From: Candidatus Obscuribacter sp.
Lineage (GTDB): Bacteria > Cyanobacteriota > Vampirovibrionia > Obscuribacterales > Obscuribacteraceae
Assembly: GCA_016718315.1 (NCBI GenBank)
Contig: JADKDV010000001.1
Span: forward strand, 1,054,001 to 1,118,000
DNA length: 64,000 bases
Reading direction: 5' to 3'
Position 1 is the stretch's first letter. Each line of letters starts with the position of its first letter. The translations under genes and the position numbers were made by a program. The notes below the pieces were generated by a model that made no database searches, had not been told where the DNA came from, and saw nothing but the letters and a program-made list of their open reading frames with translations. Below are positions 9,063 to 18,700 of this stretch, piece after piece.

Positions 9063-9526
9063 GCCACACCACCTTCGAGCGCCTGGCTCATCTGGTTTGA
9101 CATGCGCTCTTCCAACTCACGGTGGCTCAGCTCTATATCAACAGTTTTAAAACGCTCTTTAAGCTCAGTAGCTAAAGTCTCTGCCACTGACACTGAGCGG
9201 TGTTGACCACCGGTGCAGCCCAGGGCAATAGTAAAGACATTGGCTTTTGTCTCAAACATCAAAGGCAATACTTGATCCAGCATTAAAAGCAAGTTTGCCA
9301 AAAAAGCATTGGCTGCTTCTTGCTCCATAACATAACGTCTGACTGGCAAATCGAGCCCGGTCAGAGGTCTAAGCTCTTCCACCCAAAATGGATTTTTGAG
9401 AAAACGAACATCAAAGAGCATATTGGCGTGAGGTGGATTGGCTTTTTTGTAGCCAAACGAAATCACCTTTATCGTGCGCAAAGTATGCGACGAATCATTT
9501 TGCTTTAGAGACTCGGACTTGTCCAA
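9059..9526 (-). CDS. RapZ C-terminal-domain protein lacking the kinase-like N domain
   Basis: 155 residues. It matches only the C-terminal half of RapZ/YvcJ: I-S-F-G-Y-K-K-A-N-P-P-H-A-N-M-L-F-D-V-R-F-L near the start, then P-F-W-V-E-E-L-R and I-A-L-G-C-T-G-G-Q-H-R-S-V. Full RapZ (about 285 residues) begins with a P-loop domain that is absent here. In E. coli the C-terminal domain is the part that binds GlmZ/GlmY RNA and senses amino sugars. The start is a TTG with a good AGGAG seven bases upstream; that Shine-Dalgarno site overlaps the stop of the preceding gene. Translationally coupled to yvcK, so a joint role in amino-sugar or cell-wall control is inferred. Confidence 0.85.
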   Translation of the reverse strand: MDKSESLKQNDSSHTLRTIKVISFGYKKANPPHANMLFDVRFLKNPFWVEELRPLTGLDLPVRRYVMEQEAANAFLANLLLMLDQVLPLMFETKANVFTIALGCTGGQHRSVSVAETLATELKERFKTVDIELSHRELEERMSNQMSQALEGGVA

Positions 9527-9534
9527 TTACACTC

Positions 9535-9873
9535 CTAGGGCTTGCCTTGCACTGGTAGCCTGAGATGCGGTAACTCCATGGTCCATTTTGCCAATCTGTC
9601 GGCCGGCGGCATCTGCGACATCAAACTTGAGCAACAGCTAAAAGTGTACTCGTCAGACACTCTAAAAGACATTATGGCTAATCCACATGAACGGCAAGTT
9701 AAAGGCTTGTTAAAGTCGTCCACAACCACCGCTATTCTATCCGAGAGACCGGCAACTGCCTTCTTTTGAGTCGTATCGATGATATGGGTCGATGGTCGCA
9801 TAAAGACAATGCGATCAATAGCAGCGGCAATATGGGCAAGTCCTCCCAGGTTTTCCTTGAGGCTCCAGAACAT
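9535..9873 (-). CDS. Unrecognised 112-residue protein in the def-yvcK operon
   Basis: No family recognised. It is probably real because it fits exactly between def and the RapZ-like gene (12 bases after def, 8 bases before the next start), has GGAGAAGG just upstream of its ATG, and its stop codon forms part of the next gene's Shine-Dalgarno site. The product is mixed alpha/beta with a C-R-S-C-G motif near residue 60 and a further Cys pair (S-C-C-S-S) near residue 80, which could hold a metal or a disulfide. No signal peptide or membrane segment. A competing plus-strand frame (9542-9769) lies inside and is judged a shadow. Confidence 0.55.
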   Translation of the reverse strand: MFWSLKENLGGLAHIAAAIDRIVFMRPSTHIIDTTQKKAVAGLSDRIAVVVDDFNKPLTCRSCGLAIMSFRVSDEYTFSCCSSLMSQMPPADRLAKWTMELPHLRLPVQGKP

Positions 9874-9885
9874 TGCCTTCTCCGC

Positions 9886-10470
9886 TTATTTCATTGCCGG
9901 CTGCGGCTTTTCTAATTTGATTGTGAGCGATTGGCTCTCTACCTTTTGGGTGAGTTCCTCGACATTGTCATCAGTCAATCCAGCTTTAGCAAGCTCCAGG
10001 TCGGCTTTGAGAGGAGAGACTGCCTGGTCGATAAATAATTTGCCATCCAGGTGATCTATTTCATGTTGGATTGCGCGGCAAAGCAGGTTATTTTCGGCGG
10101 TGAGCTTGAGTGACTGACCTTGCAAGTTTTGAAATTTGACAACAACTCGAGAAGCCCGCTCCACTTCAAAGAAGACATCAGGGAAGCTCAAGCAGCCTTC
10201 CTGTCCAACCATGGCGCCATCACGCTCTAAAATCTCAGGATTAATAAAGACGATAGGCTTGGCCGGCTCATCCTCTCCAGCTACGTCAATCACCATAATG
10301 CGCTTAGATACACCCACCTGCGGCGCAGCAAGACCCACTCCATCGCTCTTATACATGGTGTCCAGCATGTCTTGTGCCAGCTTTCGCACCGAAGAGTCTA
10401 TGATTGTGATCTTTCCAGCCTTTTTTTTGAGGACTGGATCGGGATAATATCTGAGTTTGAGTAGCGCCAT
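9886..10470 (-). CDS. def: Peptide deformylase
   Basis: 194 residues. All three family motifs are present: G-V-G-L-A-A-P-Q-V-G (residues 44-53), E-G-C-L-S-F-P (91-97, metal ligand Cys93) and Q-H-E-I-D-H-L-D-G (135-143, ligands His136 and His140, catalytic Glu137). The enzyme removes the formyl group from the N-terminal Met of nascent proteins at the ribosome. The C-terminal extension of about 40 residues after motif III is helical and polar. First gene of a four-gene minus-strand run ending in yvcK. Divergent from the secreted protein gene at 10602 across about 130 bases, which must hold both promoters. Confidence 0.95.
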   Translation of the reverse strand: MALLKLRYYPDPVLKKKAGKITIIDSSVRKLAQDMLDTMYKSDGVGLAAPQVGVSKRIMVIDVAGEDEPAKPIVFINPEILERDGAMVGQEGCLSFPDVFFEVERASRVVVKFQNLQGQSLKLTAENNLLCRAIQHEIDHLDGKLFIDQAVSPLKADLELAKAGLTDDNVEELTQKVESQSLTIKLEKPQPAMK

Positions 10471-10601
10471 AGCTTTAATGCCCTCGTCTGTACGAAGAAG
10501 CTCTCCTGGTGAGCATTCTAGCCGATTTTAGCATATTCCGCTATAAATTCTTACTTTGTTAAGCGCCCAGAGCCCCTAGCAAGTACCATCGGGACCACAA
10601 A

Positions 10602-11789
10602 ATGTCATCTTTAAATCAATCAAAAGCCCTGTTTTTAGCGCCCGTGGCAGCTATTTTTACCGCCGGGTTTGCATCTGCAAATGTAAAAGCAGCAGACTCG
10701 GGCGACTGGGGCTACGAAGACATCCCGGGTCAAAAAGGCATCTCAACCATACAAAAAAGTACTGCGCCCAAACAATCTGCCAGTGCCGCTACAAAAGGCA
10801 GGGCGGAAGCCAACCCAGCCAAACAGTTGAATGCTCCAGCACCGGCTTCTACAAATGCCAGGATGCAGCCACAGCCATTAGCTGAGCCGCAAAAGCCAGC
10901 TCAACCAAAAATACTCCAGGCCTTTCCTGTTAAAAATTTAAATGATCTACAAAGCTGGCTGGAAATATTTGCCCTGGTCCACTCCAGCCCACAAGAAGAC
11001 GACCGCACTATGCTGCCGGAGTTAGCCACCTTAAGCAACGATCAGCAAAAAGAACTAACTGAGTTTATCCAATCAAAATTGACTGACCAGGGTCACTATA
11101 AAGGCATAGCGCCACTCTGGGCGCAAGTACGAGCAAAAGTAAGCAGCAATGTCGACTACAAATTTGCATATCGCGCTTTGTTCAGAGCATTGATTCGTCA
11201 CTGGCTCTTACAAACAGAGAGAGCGTCGCAGTTTGACGGTCATTCGGCAGTGGCCTTGCCCATGTCCATCGATGATGACAAAAAGCCAAAAGTATCTAGC
11301 AAGCCAGAACCGATCAAACTCGACAAAGTAGAAGAACTCTTTGCCGAGCTAATGGGCTCCTCGCGCATCATCGAAGAAGGACCGCCCCCTCTGACCGAAG
11401 ACGCTGTTTTAGCCTATACCGACATGACTTGCTTTTTATACGCCAAAACCCACCCTGACAAAACTGTGGATCAAGACGATAACCGCGAGATTTTTGCCAA
11501 TGTAGTCAAAGACAAGTTTAATAACGCTCCTACTGCCAAAGCAAAGCTGGCCATGAGCAATTTTGACCTTACCTGGGCTAGTTTTAGATGCCGCTATTTA
11601 GAAGTAAACGAAAGCGAAAGACTGCGTATGATCAAAACCATTGCAGCCCCAAGTGGCAACGCCTCAGTAGATAAAGCAACATTGTTTAGTGAAGTGATTT
11701 TGCAACTGTTTGCCAAAGGTCCCTGGGGCGAGAGTCTCAGCCTGCAAAAACAATCAGTGAAACCTCAAACCGTCAATAAATCTGATTAG
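10602..11789 (+). CDS. Secreted protein of unknown function
   Basis: 395 residues. An N-terminal signal peptide (hydrophobic core about residues 9-25, cleavage likely after A-S-A or V-K-A) precedes a low-complexity Ala/Pro/Gln/Lys linker to about residue 105, then a folded, mainly helical part with many charged residues and no known motif. Two Cys occur late in the chain (T-C-F-L-Y and F-R-C-R-Y). The 3' end overlaps the convergent prenyltransferase gene by 36 bases, unusual for this window. Probably a periplasmic or surface protein typical of this lineage. Confidence 0.7.
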   Translation: MSSLNQSKALFLAPVAAIFTAGFASANVKAADSGDWGYEDIPGQKGISTIQKSTAPKQSASAATKGRAEANPAKQLNAPAPASTNARMQPQPLAEPQKPAQPKILQAFPVKNLNDLQSWLEIFALVHSSPQEDDRTMLPELATLSNDQQKELTEFIQSKLTDQGHYKGIAPLWAQVRAKVSSNVDYKFAYRALFRALIRHWLLQTERASQFDGHSAVALPMSIDDDKKPKVSSKPEPIKLDKVEELFAELMGSSRIIEEGPPPLTEDAVLAYTDMTCFLYAKTHPDKTVDQDDNREIFANVVKDKFNNAPTAKAKLAMSNFDLTWASFRCRYLEVNESERLRMIKTIAAPSGNASVDKATLFSEVILQLFAKGPWGESLSLQKQSVKPQTVNKSD

Positions 11790-12794
11790 GTTATGCAGGT
11801 GCGTACTGAGGTCACCGTAAACCACAGCCAGACAGCTTGCCACCCAGAGCAGCACTGTATTTTGAATTGGTCGGTCTTTAAGTAAGACTTCTTCAGGGCT
11901 ACCAGTGGTGGTATCACGCTCCGATAACACCATATAACGCATGATGCCGTACAACACCGGCGGCACCGAGATCATCATCCATGGTCCATAAGTCGAATTA
12001 AAACTGTAGAGACAATAAGCGGTGACAAGAGTGGGCACAATAATTGCTTCCATGCGCAAAATTAGTGCCGGGGTATATTTACCCAGTACCTGTCTGTGTC
12101 CAGCAGCATCAGCACCAAGAAATTTAAATTCGGCTTTTCGTTTTTCGAGGGCCAAAAACAAAGCACCCATCGACGTACAAATTAAAAACCAAGGTGATAG
12201 TAAAATTTCATGGCCGCTAGCCCCCGCTTGAGCACCGCCAAGAGCCGGAGAGCTAGCCAATCCAAGCATGTCAACAATGGCTGAGCTGGTGCTCGATGCA
12301 GCTGCTGCACCAGCCACTGCTCTTAAGACAAAACCAGCAGCGATACTAAATACGTCGAGAATGACCCGGTGTTTTAGCTTAGTCACATAGGCAACTTGTA
12401 AGAGTATATAGGCAAGGATTACAAGACATAGAGCAGGTCTGACCAGATAAGCCAACAAAAAGCTTAGAACTAGTGAGAGACAGCCAACAGTAAAAGCGGC
12501 AGACACCGAAATTTTGCCACTGGCGATTGGTCTATTGCACTTTGTCGGGTGCTTTTTGTCAGCCTCGATATCCAATATGTCGTTAAAGACATAGACAGAG
12601 CCGCTAATAAAGCAAAGAGCTGCCACACATACTGATACGTCTACAAATACTGCAGGACTGAGCAGGGCCTTGGCAAACAGGGCTGGGGCAAAGGCAATAA
12701 AGTTTTTGGTCCACTGCCTGGGACGCAGTAACTTGAGGATCACAGCCGGCGAAGTTTTTGCAGTTTCTGACTTTACAGTTTGAGAATTTGACAT
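11754..12794 (-). CDS. UbiA-family prenyltransferase, decaprenyl-phosphate phosphoribosyltransferase-like
   Basis: 346 residues with about nine hydrophobic helices. The N-terminal L-R-P-R-Q-W-T-K-N motif and the Asp-rich motif N-D-I-L-D-I-E-A-D at residues 71-79, followed by K-K-H-P-T-K-C-N-R-P-I-A-S-G, are those of the DPPR-synthase branch of the UbiA superfamily (Mycobacterium Rv3806c type), which transfers phosphoribosyl groups to polyprenyl phosphate for decaprenylphosphoryl-arabinose synthesis. Whether arabinose donors are made here is unknown; other UbiA substrates remain possible. A low-complexity A/S-rich loop sits near residues 155-185. Located 15 bases after cobU on the same strand, so probably cotranscribed. 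Confidence 0.8.
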   Translation of the reverse strand: MSNSQTVKSETAKTSPAVILKLLRPRQWTKNFIAFAPALFAKALLSPAVFVDVSVCVAALCFISGSVYVFNDILDIEADKKHPTKCNRPIASGKISVSAAFTVGCLSLVLSFLLAYLVRPALCLVILAYILLQVAYVTKLKHRVILDVFSIAAGFVLRAVAGAAAASSTSSAIVDMLGLASSPALGGAQAGASGHEILLSPWFLICTSMGALFLALEKRKAEFKFLGADAAGHRQVLGKYTPALILRMEAIIVPTLVTAYCLYSFNSTYGPWMMISVPPVLYGIMRYMVLSERDTTTGSPEEVLLKDRPIQNTVLLWVASCLAVVYGDLSTHLHNLIRFIDGLRFH

Positions 12795-12809
12795 TTACCT
12801 ATTATAAGG

Positions 12810-13415
12810 TCACTTAAGCTTGAGGAGCAGCCCGGCGAAGCAAATATAAACGGCAGTTGCCACCTGGGCTACCTTTTGATTAGCCAGACCAAGCAGATCT
12901 CTATATATTCTTGCCAACTGTACCTCAGGCACAACAGCCAGACCGACCTCATTAGTAACCATGACAAAGGCATAGTCTGGTCTGGATTTAATAGCCCCAA
13001 GCAAATCGTCTATTTCTTTGAGGACATTGTCCTCCAGTGCGTTCAAAACCTCGGATGAAGATAAGCCAGAGGGCATTGAAAGCAAAAGATTGGACACAAA
13101 GAGCGAGAGACAATCAATTAAGCAGACGCCCCGTCCGCCCACTGGAGCAGGCAAATCCAGAACACGCTGAGCAACCATCAATGGCTCTTCGATAGTAGTC
13201 CAGCTATCCGGACGCCTGCTTCTGTGCTTGTTTATACGTAATGCGAGCTCTTCGTCATCATCTGGCATGGACATAGTAGCCAGATAGGTAACCGGCAGAC
13301 CAGCCTCCCTGACCAATTGTTCAGCCAGTTTGGATTTGCCAGACCTGGCACCACCGGTGATGAGGGTGATTTGCCCGATATTATCTGTGGTGCCCAATTT
13401 TTTATCCCCCGCCAT
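12810..13415 (-). CDS. cobU: Adenosylcobinamide kinase / adenosylcobinamide-phosphate guanylyltransferase
   Basis: 201 residues from the ATG at 13415; an in-frame GTG at 13448 would add 11 residues, and neither has a clear Shine-Dalgarno site. The P-loop G-G-A-R-S-G-K-S is close to the N-terminus, followed by T-Y-L-A-T, then a kinase pattern with R-I-N-K-H-R-S-R-R-P (the His that becomes guanylylated) and V-T-N-E-V-G-L-A-V-V-P. The bifunctional enzyme phosphorylates adenosylcobinamide and activates it with GMP in late cobalamin assembly or salvage. No other cobalamin gene lies in the window. Confidence 0.9.
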   Translation of the reverse strand: MAGDKKLGTTDNIGQITLITGGARSGKSKLAEQLVREAGLPVTYLATMSMPDDDEELALRINKHRSRRPDSWTTIEEPLMVAQRVLDLPAPVGGRGVCLIDCLSLFVSNLLLSMPSGLSSSEVLNALEDNVLKEIDDLLGAIKSRPDYAFVMVTNEVGLAVVPEVQLARIYRDLLGLANQKVAQVATAVYICFAGLLLKLK

Positions 13416-13479
13416 TAGCAAAACAGTTGCCTTACATAAGTAAACCACTTAAGCTATAAATAGGCACCACTAATAGTAC

Positions 13480-14385
13480 TTGGTAAATCTTAGAGTGACC
13501 AATCGCTTCGGCACCCAGAGCAGACAGGATGGCAGTTTCTTTTTTAACGAGAGATCATCACGGTCTCCGGCCAAAAAGCGCGCCACTAAAGCAGAAGAAA
13601 ATCCCAGCGGACGCATAAACGAACTATATCGATCGTTTATGCAATCCTACGTACGCAGCATAAACGATTCAACTTTTAAGGTGACAATTGGTGGCGTCCG
13701 TATAGGCAATGCCAAACACAGTCGCCTCGCTCAGATAAATCTAAAATCGCGCATTATTACATTTTCGCGATATGCCATCCAAAACGTGCCAGAGAGAGGT
13801 CGCAGATACCTGGTCTTGCACGAGCTGGCCCATGTGCTTGAGCCCAGCCACAATAAACACTTCTGGAATCTTGTTGGCTTCCATGAACCAGACTACAAAG
13901 ATGTAGGCACAGTTCTCGATAGAGCATTTAAAAAGAATGTAGACCATGCCCAGCGCAATCCTGAAGTAAACGATATTGCCGAAGTAGTCAGAGCACTCAA
14001 TGTCAGCGCGGCTTCAGACCTGATCTGGACACCTGATCATGGCTTTATTGAGACTGGTAGCAGGGCACTCGGTCATAACTTCGATCCATTAAATAATTTT
14101 GTAAAACCTGCTGAGCACGACCTCAGCGAAGAGGCATTCGACGAATATCTCGCAATTCGCGAAATAGAATCAGCCAGAGCAAACCAGCAGAGTCAATTTG
14201 ACTTTAGTCCAGGTAATCGCCAAAACCCTCATGAGCACGCCATAACCAGCAACCACACAGAAGAATGCGGTGGTGAGATTTGCGACGGAGTGGAAGAAGG
14301 AGATACCGATTGCTTTGACGAAGGGTATCTTGACGACTTCGAAAATGATGACTATTACGGCACCATGACAGGTGGCGCAGACTGA
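13480..14385 (+). CDS. YgjP/DUF45-like zinc metalloprotein with acidic tail
   Basis: 301 residues if the TTG at 13480 is used; GTG at 13495 or ATG at 13639 are alternatives and no start has a convincing Shine-Dalgarno site. The core is a gluzincin motif Y-L-V-L-H-E-L-A-H-V-L-E followed by H-N-K-H-F-W, the H-E-L-A-H...H-x-x-x-F-W arrangement of YgjP/DUF45 proteins, suggesting a zinc-dependent hydrolase. N-terminal 50 residues are basic. The C-terminal 50 residues are strongly acidic with three Cys (E-E-C-G-G-E-I-C-D-G and T-D-C-F-D-E-G), not part of the family core. Substrate unknown. Confidence 0.75.
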   Translation: MVNLRVTNRFGTQSRQDGSFFFNERSSRSPAKKRATKAEENPSGRINELYRSFMQSYVRSINDSTFKVTIGGVRIGNAKHSRLAQINLKSRIITFSRYAIQNVPERGRRYLVLHELAHVLEPSHNKHFWNLVGFHEPDYKDVGTVLDRAFKKNVDHAQRNPEVNDIAEVVRALNVSAASDLIWTPDHGFIETGSRALGHNFDPLNNFVKPAEHDLSEEAFDEYLAIREIESARANQQSQFDFSPGNRQNPHEHAITSNHTEECGGEICDGVEEGDTDCFDEGYLDDFENDDYYGTMTGGAD

Positions 14386-14503
14386 TAAGCCAGCAAGCAC
14401 GACAGTTTCAAAGAGAGTAAATTATTATCAGATTTTTGCTCTCAACCCTAATATCAATGCCTGTTGAGCGATAAAATGCTCCTTCCCAGGTGAGAGTTTA
14501 TAG

Positions 14504-15769
14504 ATGTCACAGCGTAGAGTCGTCGTCACAGGTATCGGTCTGGTTTTACCATCAGGCATTGGCTGGCAAGAGTGCTGGCAAAATTTTATTGCTGGCAACA
14601 GCGGAGTGGACTTTGTCACTTTGTTTGATCCCGCCCGCGTCGGTGCCGAAACAAAAATTGCAGCCGAAGTCAAAAATTTTGATATCAGCAATTACTGGGA
14701 TGACAAAAGAAAGGTCGGCGGCTTCCTCAAAGAGATGGACCGCGTCTCGCTCTTTGCCATGGTGGCATCAAAACTAGCTCTCGAAGATGCACAGCTTAAT
14801 GTCAGAGAATCAAATCCGGAACGTGTTGCAACTTTTATTGGCACCGGTATTGGTGGACTGGGCACCACATATCAGGATTCGCTCAAGCTGCAAGATGGTG
14901 GTGCTCGCAAGATAGGCTTGCGCTCAGTCATCAAGATGATGCCCAACGCACCATGCGGTCAAGTTGCCATCGAATTTGGTGCGCAAGGAAGAGCAAAGTC
15001 GGACTCAACGGCTTGCGCAAGCGGACTGGATAGCTTGCTCGACGCCTTTATGTACATCAGAGACAACCGCGCTGATGTCGTCCTGGCCGGAGCTACAGAA
15101 GCCTGCGTCAACGAATTTGCAGTTTCTTCCTTTAATAATATGACCGCTCTATCTAAAAGATATGACGATCCCAAAGGAGCCAGTCGTCCCTTTAGCCTAG
15201 ACCGCGATGGCTTTGTCATCGGTGAGGGCGCGGCAGTACTCATACTCGAATCACTAGAGCATGCTCTTGCTCGCAAAGCTCCTATCTATGCCGAGGTCAA
15301 AGGTGGCGGCGCTACCTGCGATGCCACACACATCGTAGCGCCCCATGAGACTGGAGCAGGTGCTGCCAGAGCAATGAAAGAAGCGCTACGCGATGCCAAT
15401 CTAGCCCCAACCGACATAGACTACATCAACGCTCACGGCACATCCACGCCACTCAACGATGAACGTGAGACGCTGGCTATCAAATCTGTCTTTGGAGATC
15501 ACGCATACAAATTGGCTATCTCCAGCACAAAGTCAATGATCGGCCACTTACTTGGCGCCGCTGGTGCAGTCGGTGCTGCGGTATCAGCATTGTCTATCAC
15601 CAATCAAATGGTGCATCCAACCATCAACTACAACACACCAGACCCTAAATGTGATCTCGATTATGTCCCCAATAAAGCAAGATCAATGCCCATACGCAAT
15701 GCCATGATGCAAGCGTTGGGATTTGGCGGACACAATACTGTCCTGATTATGGGTCAGTACAAAGAGTAA
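14504..15769 (+). CDS. fabF: Beta-ketoacyl-ACP synthase II
   Basis: 421 residues, matching FabF length. The catalytic Cys171 is in S-T-A-C-A-S-G, His311 in N-A-H-G-T-S-T-P-L-N-D, and His348 in S-M-I-G-H-L-L-G-A-A-G, giving the full Cys-His-His triad of condensing enzymes. It elongates acyl-ACP with malonyl-ACP in fatty acid synthesis in the cytosol. No other fab gene or acpP is adjacent, unlike many genomes where acpP precedes fabF. The gene ends one base before the stop of the convergent giant repeat protein. Confidence 0.95.
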   Translation: MSQRRVVVTGIGLVLPSGIGWQECWQNFIAGNSGVDFVTLFDPARVGAETKIAAEVKNFDISNYWDDKRKVGGFLKEMDRVSLFAMVASKLALEDAQLNVRESNPERVATFIGTGIGGLGTTYQDSLKLQDGGARKIGLRSVIKMMPNAPCGQVAIEFGAQGRAKSDSTACASGLDSLLDAFMYIRDNRADVVLAGATEACVNEFAVSSFNNMTALSKRYDDPKGASRPFSLDRDGFVIGEGAAVLILESLEHALARKAPIYAEVKGGGATCDATHIVAPHETGAGAARAMKEALRDANLAPTDIDYINAHGTSTPLNDERETLAIKSVFGDHAYKLAISSTKSMIGHLLGAAGAVGAAVSALSITNQMVHPTINYNTPDPKCDLDYVPNKARSMPIRNAMMQALGFGGHNTVLIMGQYKE

Positions 15770-15770
15770 T

Positions 15771-18700
15771 TTAGCTAATTACGTTAGTGCGTTTGCGTGG
15801 CGGTCCAGCTAATGTCTTTTTAGCCGGCTCCACTGGGTCGCCTGCCAATACATTGCCGCTTGCAGGCAAAGGCGGTACAGGCTTGGCGCTAACTGGTGAT
15901 GAGCTGGCGGTGTCATCGTCATCATCTTCGTCATCTTGATTGTTGATTGCTTGTCCGGCATGAGCCATCACAGTAGGAGCGCTGCCGGGTAAATCAACGC
16001 CGCTTTCGCTTTCTTCGACCTGCTCCAGGTCTTTGATATCGTGACCACTAGAGCCTTCTTGATAGCCGGACATACTCGCTGCCGCTGTCAAATCGGCACC
16101 AAGCTTGGCACCACCAGTAGCACTGGTCATACCACTTTGTCCGCCAAAGATCGATCCTTGCGCACCATATACAGTATCGCGACGACCACCATGATCACTA
16201 TTACTGAGGGCAAAAGGGCTGGCAAAATTCATCGCCGAAGGTATAACAAACTGGCTATTGGCTGGCTTATCAAAGCCATTAGCTTTATCACCAGACCAAT
16301 TAAAGCGCAAAGGCAAACTAAAGGCTCTTACAACAGGAGCAGCAGGTTGCTCAGCGGCAGGAGCGGACTGTCTAAGAGGTACAAAAGGTGTGCCATAGCG
16401 ATTAAAATACTCAATTTTGCGCATCTTGTCGGGATCATTTTCAAAGACACCATAAGAGGTGCGCTCATTGCCAGTCAAAATTGGCTCTTCGACACGTGCT
16501 GGACGTCCACTCATCACGGACCGTCCAACAACATCGGCAGCAGCAGCATTGCGCATGACGGTGCGAGCATTATTGCCAAAAGTGACAGGCTCGCGCAATT
16601 TGTCATTTTGTGCTTGTTGCTCAGCCTTTACAGCATCAATATTGGCTGACAGTGCGTTGATTTCGCGAGCACCATAATAAAGGGTACTGGCGGCTTTGGC
16701 GGCCATGATTGTACGAGGATTGAGGAAGAGCCCGCGGTTATTAACGAAGAAATCATCAGTAGCGCTCAAGTTGCGCATGGGAGAAGCACTCTGCCAAGGC
16801 ATCTTAAGGGACTGCAAAGCGCTAAGTGGAGCAAAGCTCTCAGGCACCAGTGAGGTAACCCGGCGACCATCAGTAACAAGTCCAGCAACCAGTAGTTGAG
16901 ACTGAGCTTGCCTATCACCACTGGCAGCTAATTTGACCAGGTTGGAGCGATAAGTAGCCACTTCAATATCATTTTTGGCACGCATCAAACCGGTTTGCGC
17001 TGCTTCCAGAGTACTAGCACCGCCACGTCCGGCACCTTCAAGATAGCGCAGGTCCTGGATATTGTTATAGGTAACTTTGATCAAACTACGCTGAGCTTCA
17101 GTGGAAGTAGCAGACTCAAGGGACCGGAAGCCCTGCTCGACTTCATTGAGCTTGGCGGCAACGAGGGCCTTGTTAGCTTGGTCAAATTCGGTAAGGGAGC
17201 GGCGCACCAGCTCATGATCAGCCTTTAGCTGACGAATTTGTTCGACAGTGAGTCCAGCTTTAGTGGCTTCGCTCTCGAGAGCCTGATAGCTTTGCTCGAT
17301 ACGACGGCTGGCAATGGCAGGTTCAACATGACTGGCTTCTTTGATGGCACGGCTATAGTCGTCACTGAGACTTGCCAGTCGGCTAGGAGTAGATTCTACA
17401 GCCGCAGCGACTTCTGTCTTGACTACAGGTCTGACGGTGGGAGTAGCAGCCGATTCTACGACTGGGTTGACAGCTGGATCTGAGACCGGTTTTGTCGGCT
17501 TAGTGGCAGTAGCTATTTCGGATTCAGCTTTGCGCACGTCGCTTGCGGCGTTGTCAGCGACAGCTTGCAAACGAGTCGTGGCACGCTCTCTTTGAGCGAG
17601 CAGTACAGCTTCATCCAGGGCTTTGACTTCACGAGCAATGCCAGCTTGAGCAAACTGTCCGCGAGCGGTACGGTCAAGAGCTTCCCGCATAGCAGGATTT
17701 TCGAGTTCCTGGGCAATACGCGAAGCAGCTTGAGCACGGGCTTCGGCGTTAGGGGCAAGGCGCAAATCATTGGCCGCTTCTTCGATGCGCTTAAGGTTTG
17801 GAGCTAAGACATCTTCCTTACCAGCCACTTTGACAGCACGGCTGATATCAGTAGTCAGAGCCGGTATGGTTTCACCAGCAGTGGTGACGCTGCGTTGTGT
17901 AGTGGCAAGACCGCGCATTTCGACAGCTTGTCTGTCGATATTACCAACCAGTTTGGCAATTTCGTCAAGATTTTTAGCTTGAGCAGGGGTGAGCACTCTG
18001 GCACCACCAAGCTCTTCAATTTTAGCCAGCGAATTACGCATACTAGCAGCAGCAGCCACCTTGTCGGTAGCGCCAGTGACCAGGCCCGATTGCTCGGCAA
18101 TATTATCGAGGTGACGGGCAATCTGACTCTTGACCGGCATGCCAGAACCTACTGATGGTGCCGATACACCCTCAGAATGCAGTTGACGCTGCAACTGACT
18201 TGCTCTGGTGCCAAGCAATTCACCATCGCGCTGCATTGCCATACCAGTTTGTTCGATTAAACGGGTACGCTCGGCGTTGAGACCGGTGGTCTCTAGCTTT
18301 GCCAAATCATTTTTGAGTTCTTGTGCCAGCTTTGGTGCACCAGCATCAGAAATCGCCTCGACGCGCTGACGGACAGTAGCGATGGCACGACTCTCGGCAG
18401 CAGTTTGACCAATTGTTTCAAGCTCTTTGCCGATAGCTGCTAGCTCTCTTTGTACGACTGGTGCTGCCGAGACCGGCACATCAGGACGTAGACCAGCTTC
18501 AAAATCTTTGCTAATCTGACCGACTTTTTGACTGGCACCAAGACCTTCTTCGGTCAGTCTCGCACTCGAAGCTACACGCTCAAGGGTGACTGTCGTTGTG
18601 TCAGCTTTTGCCAGGCTTGTACCAAGTACATTGGATTCGCGCTTGAGTTGAGCCATAGCAGTGGATAGCTCGGGGCTCTGAGCAAAGAATTTACTGTATT

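Noticed and set aside
9542..9769. Plus-strand 75-residue frame
   Set aside because: Lies inside the minus-strand operon gene, which has a ribosome site and exact operon spacing.
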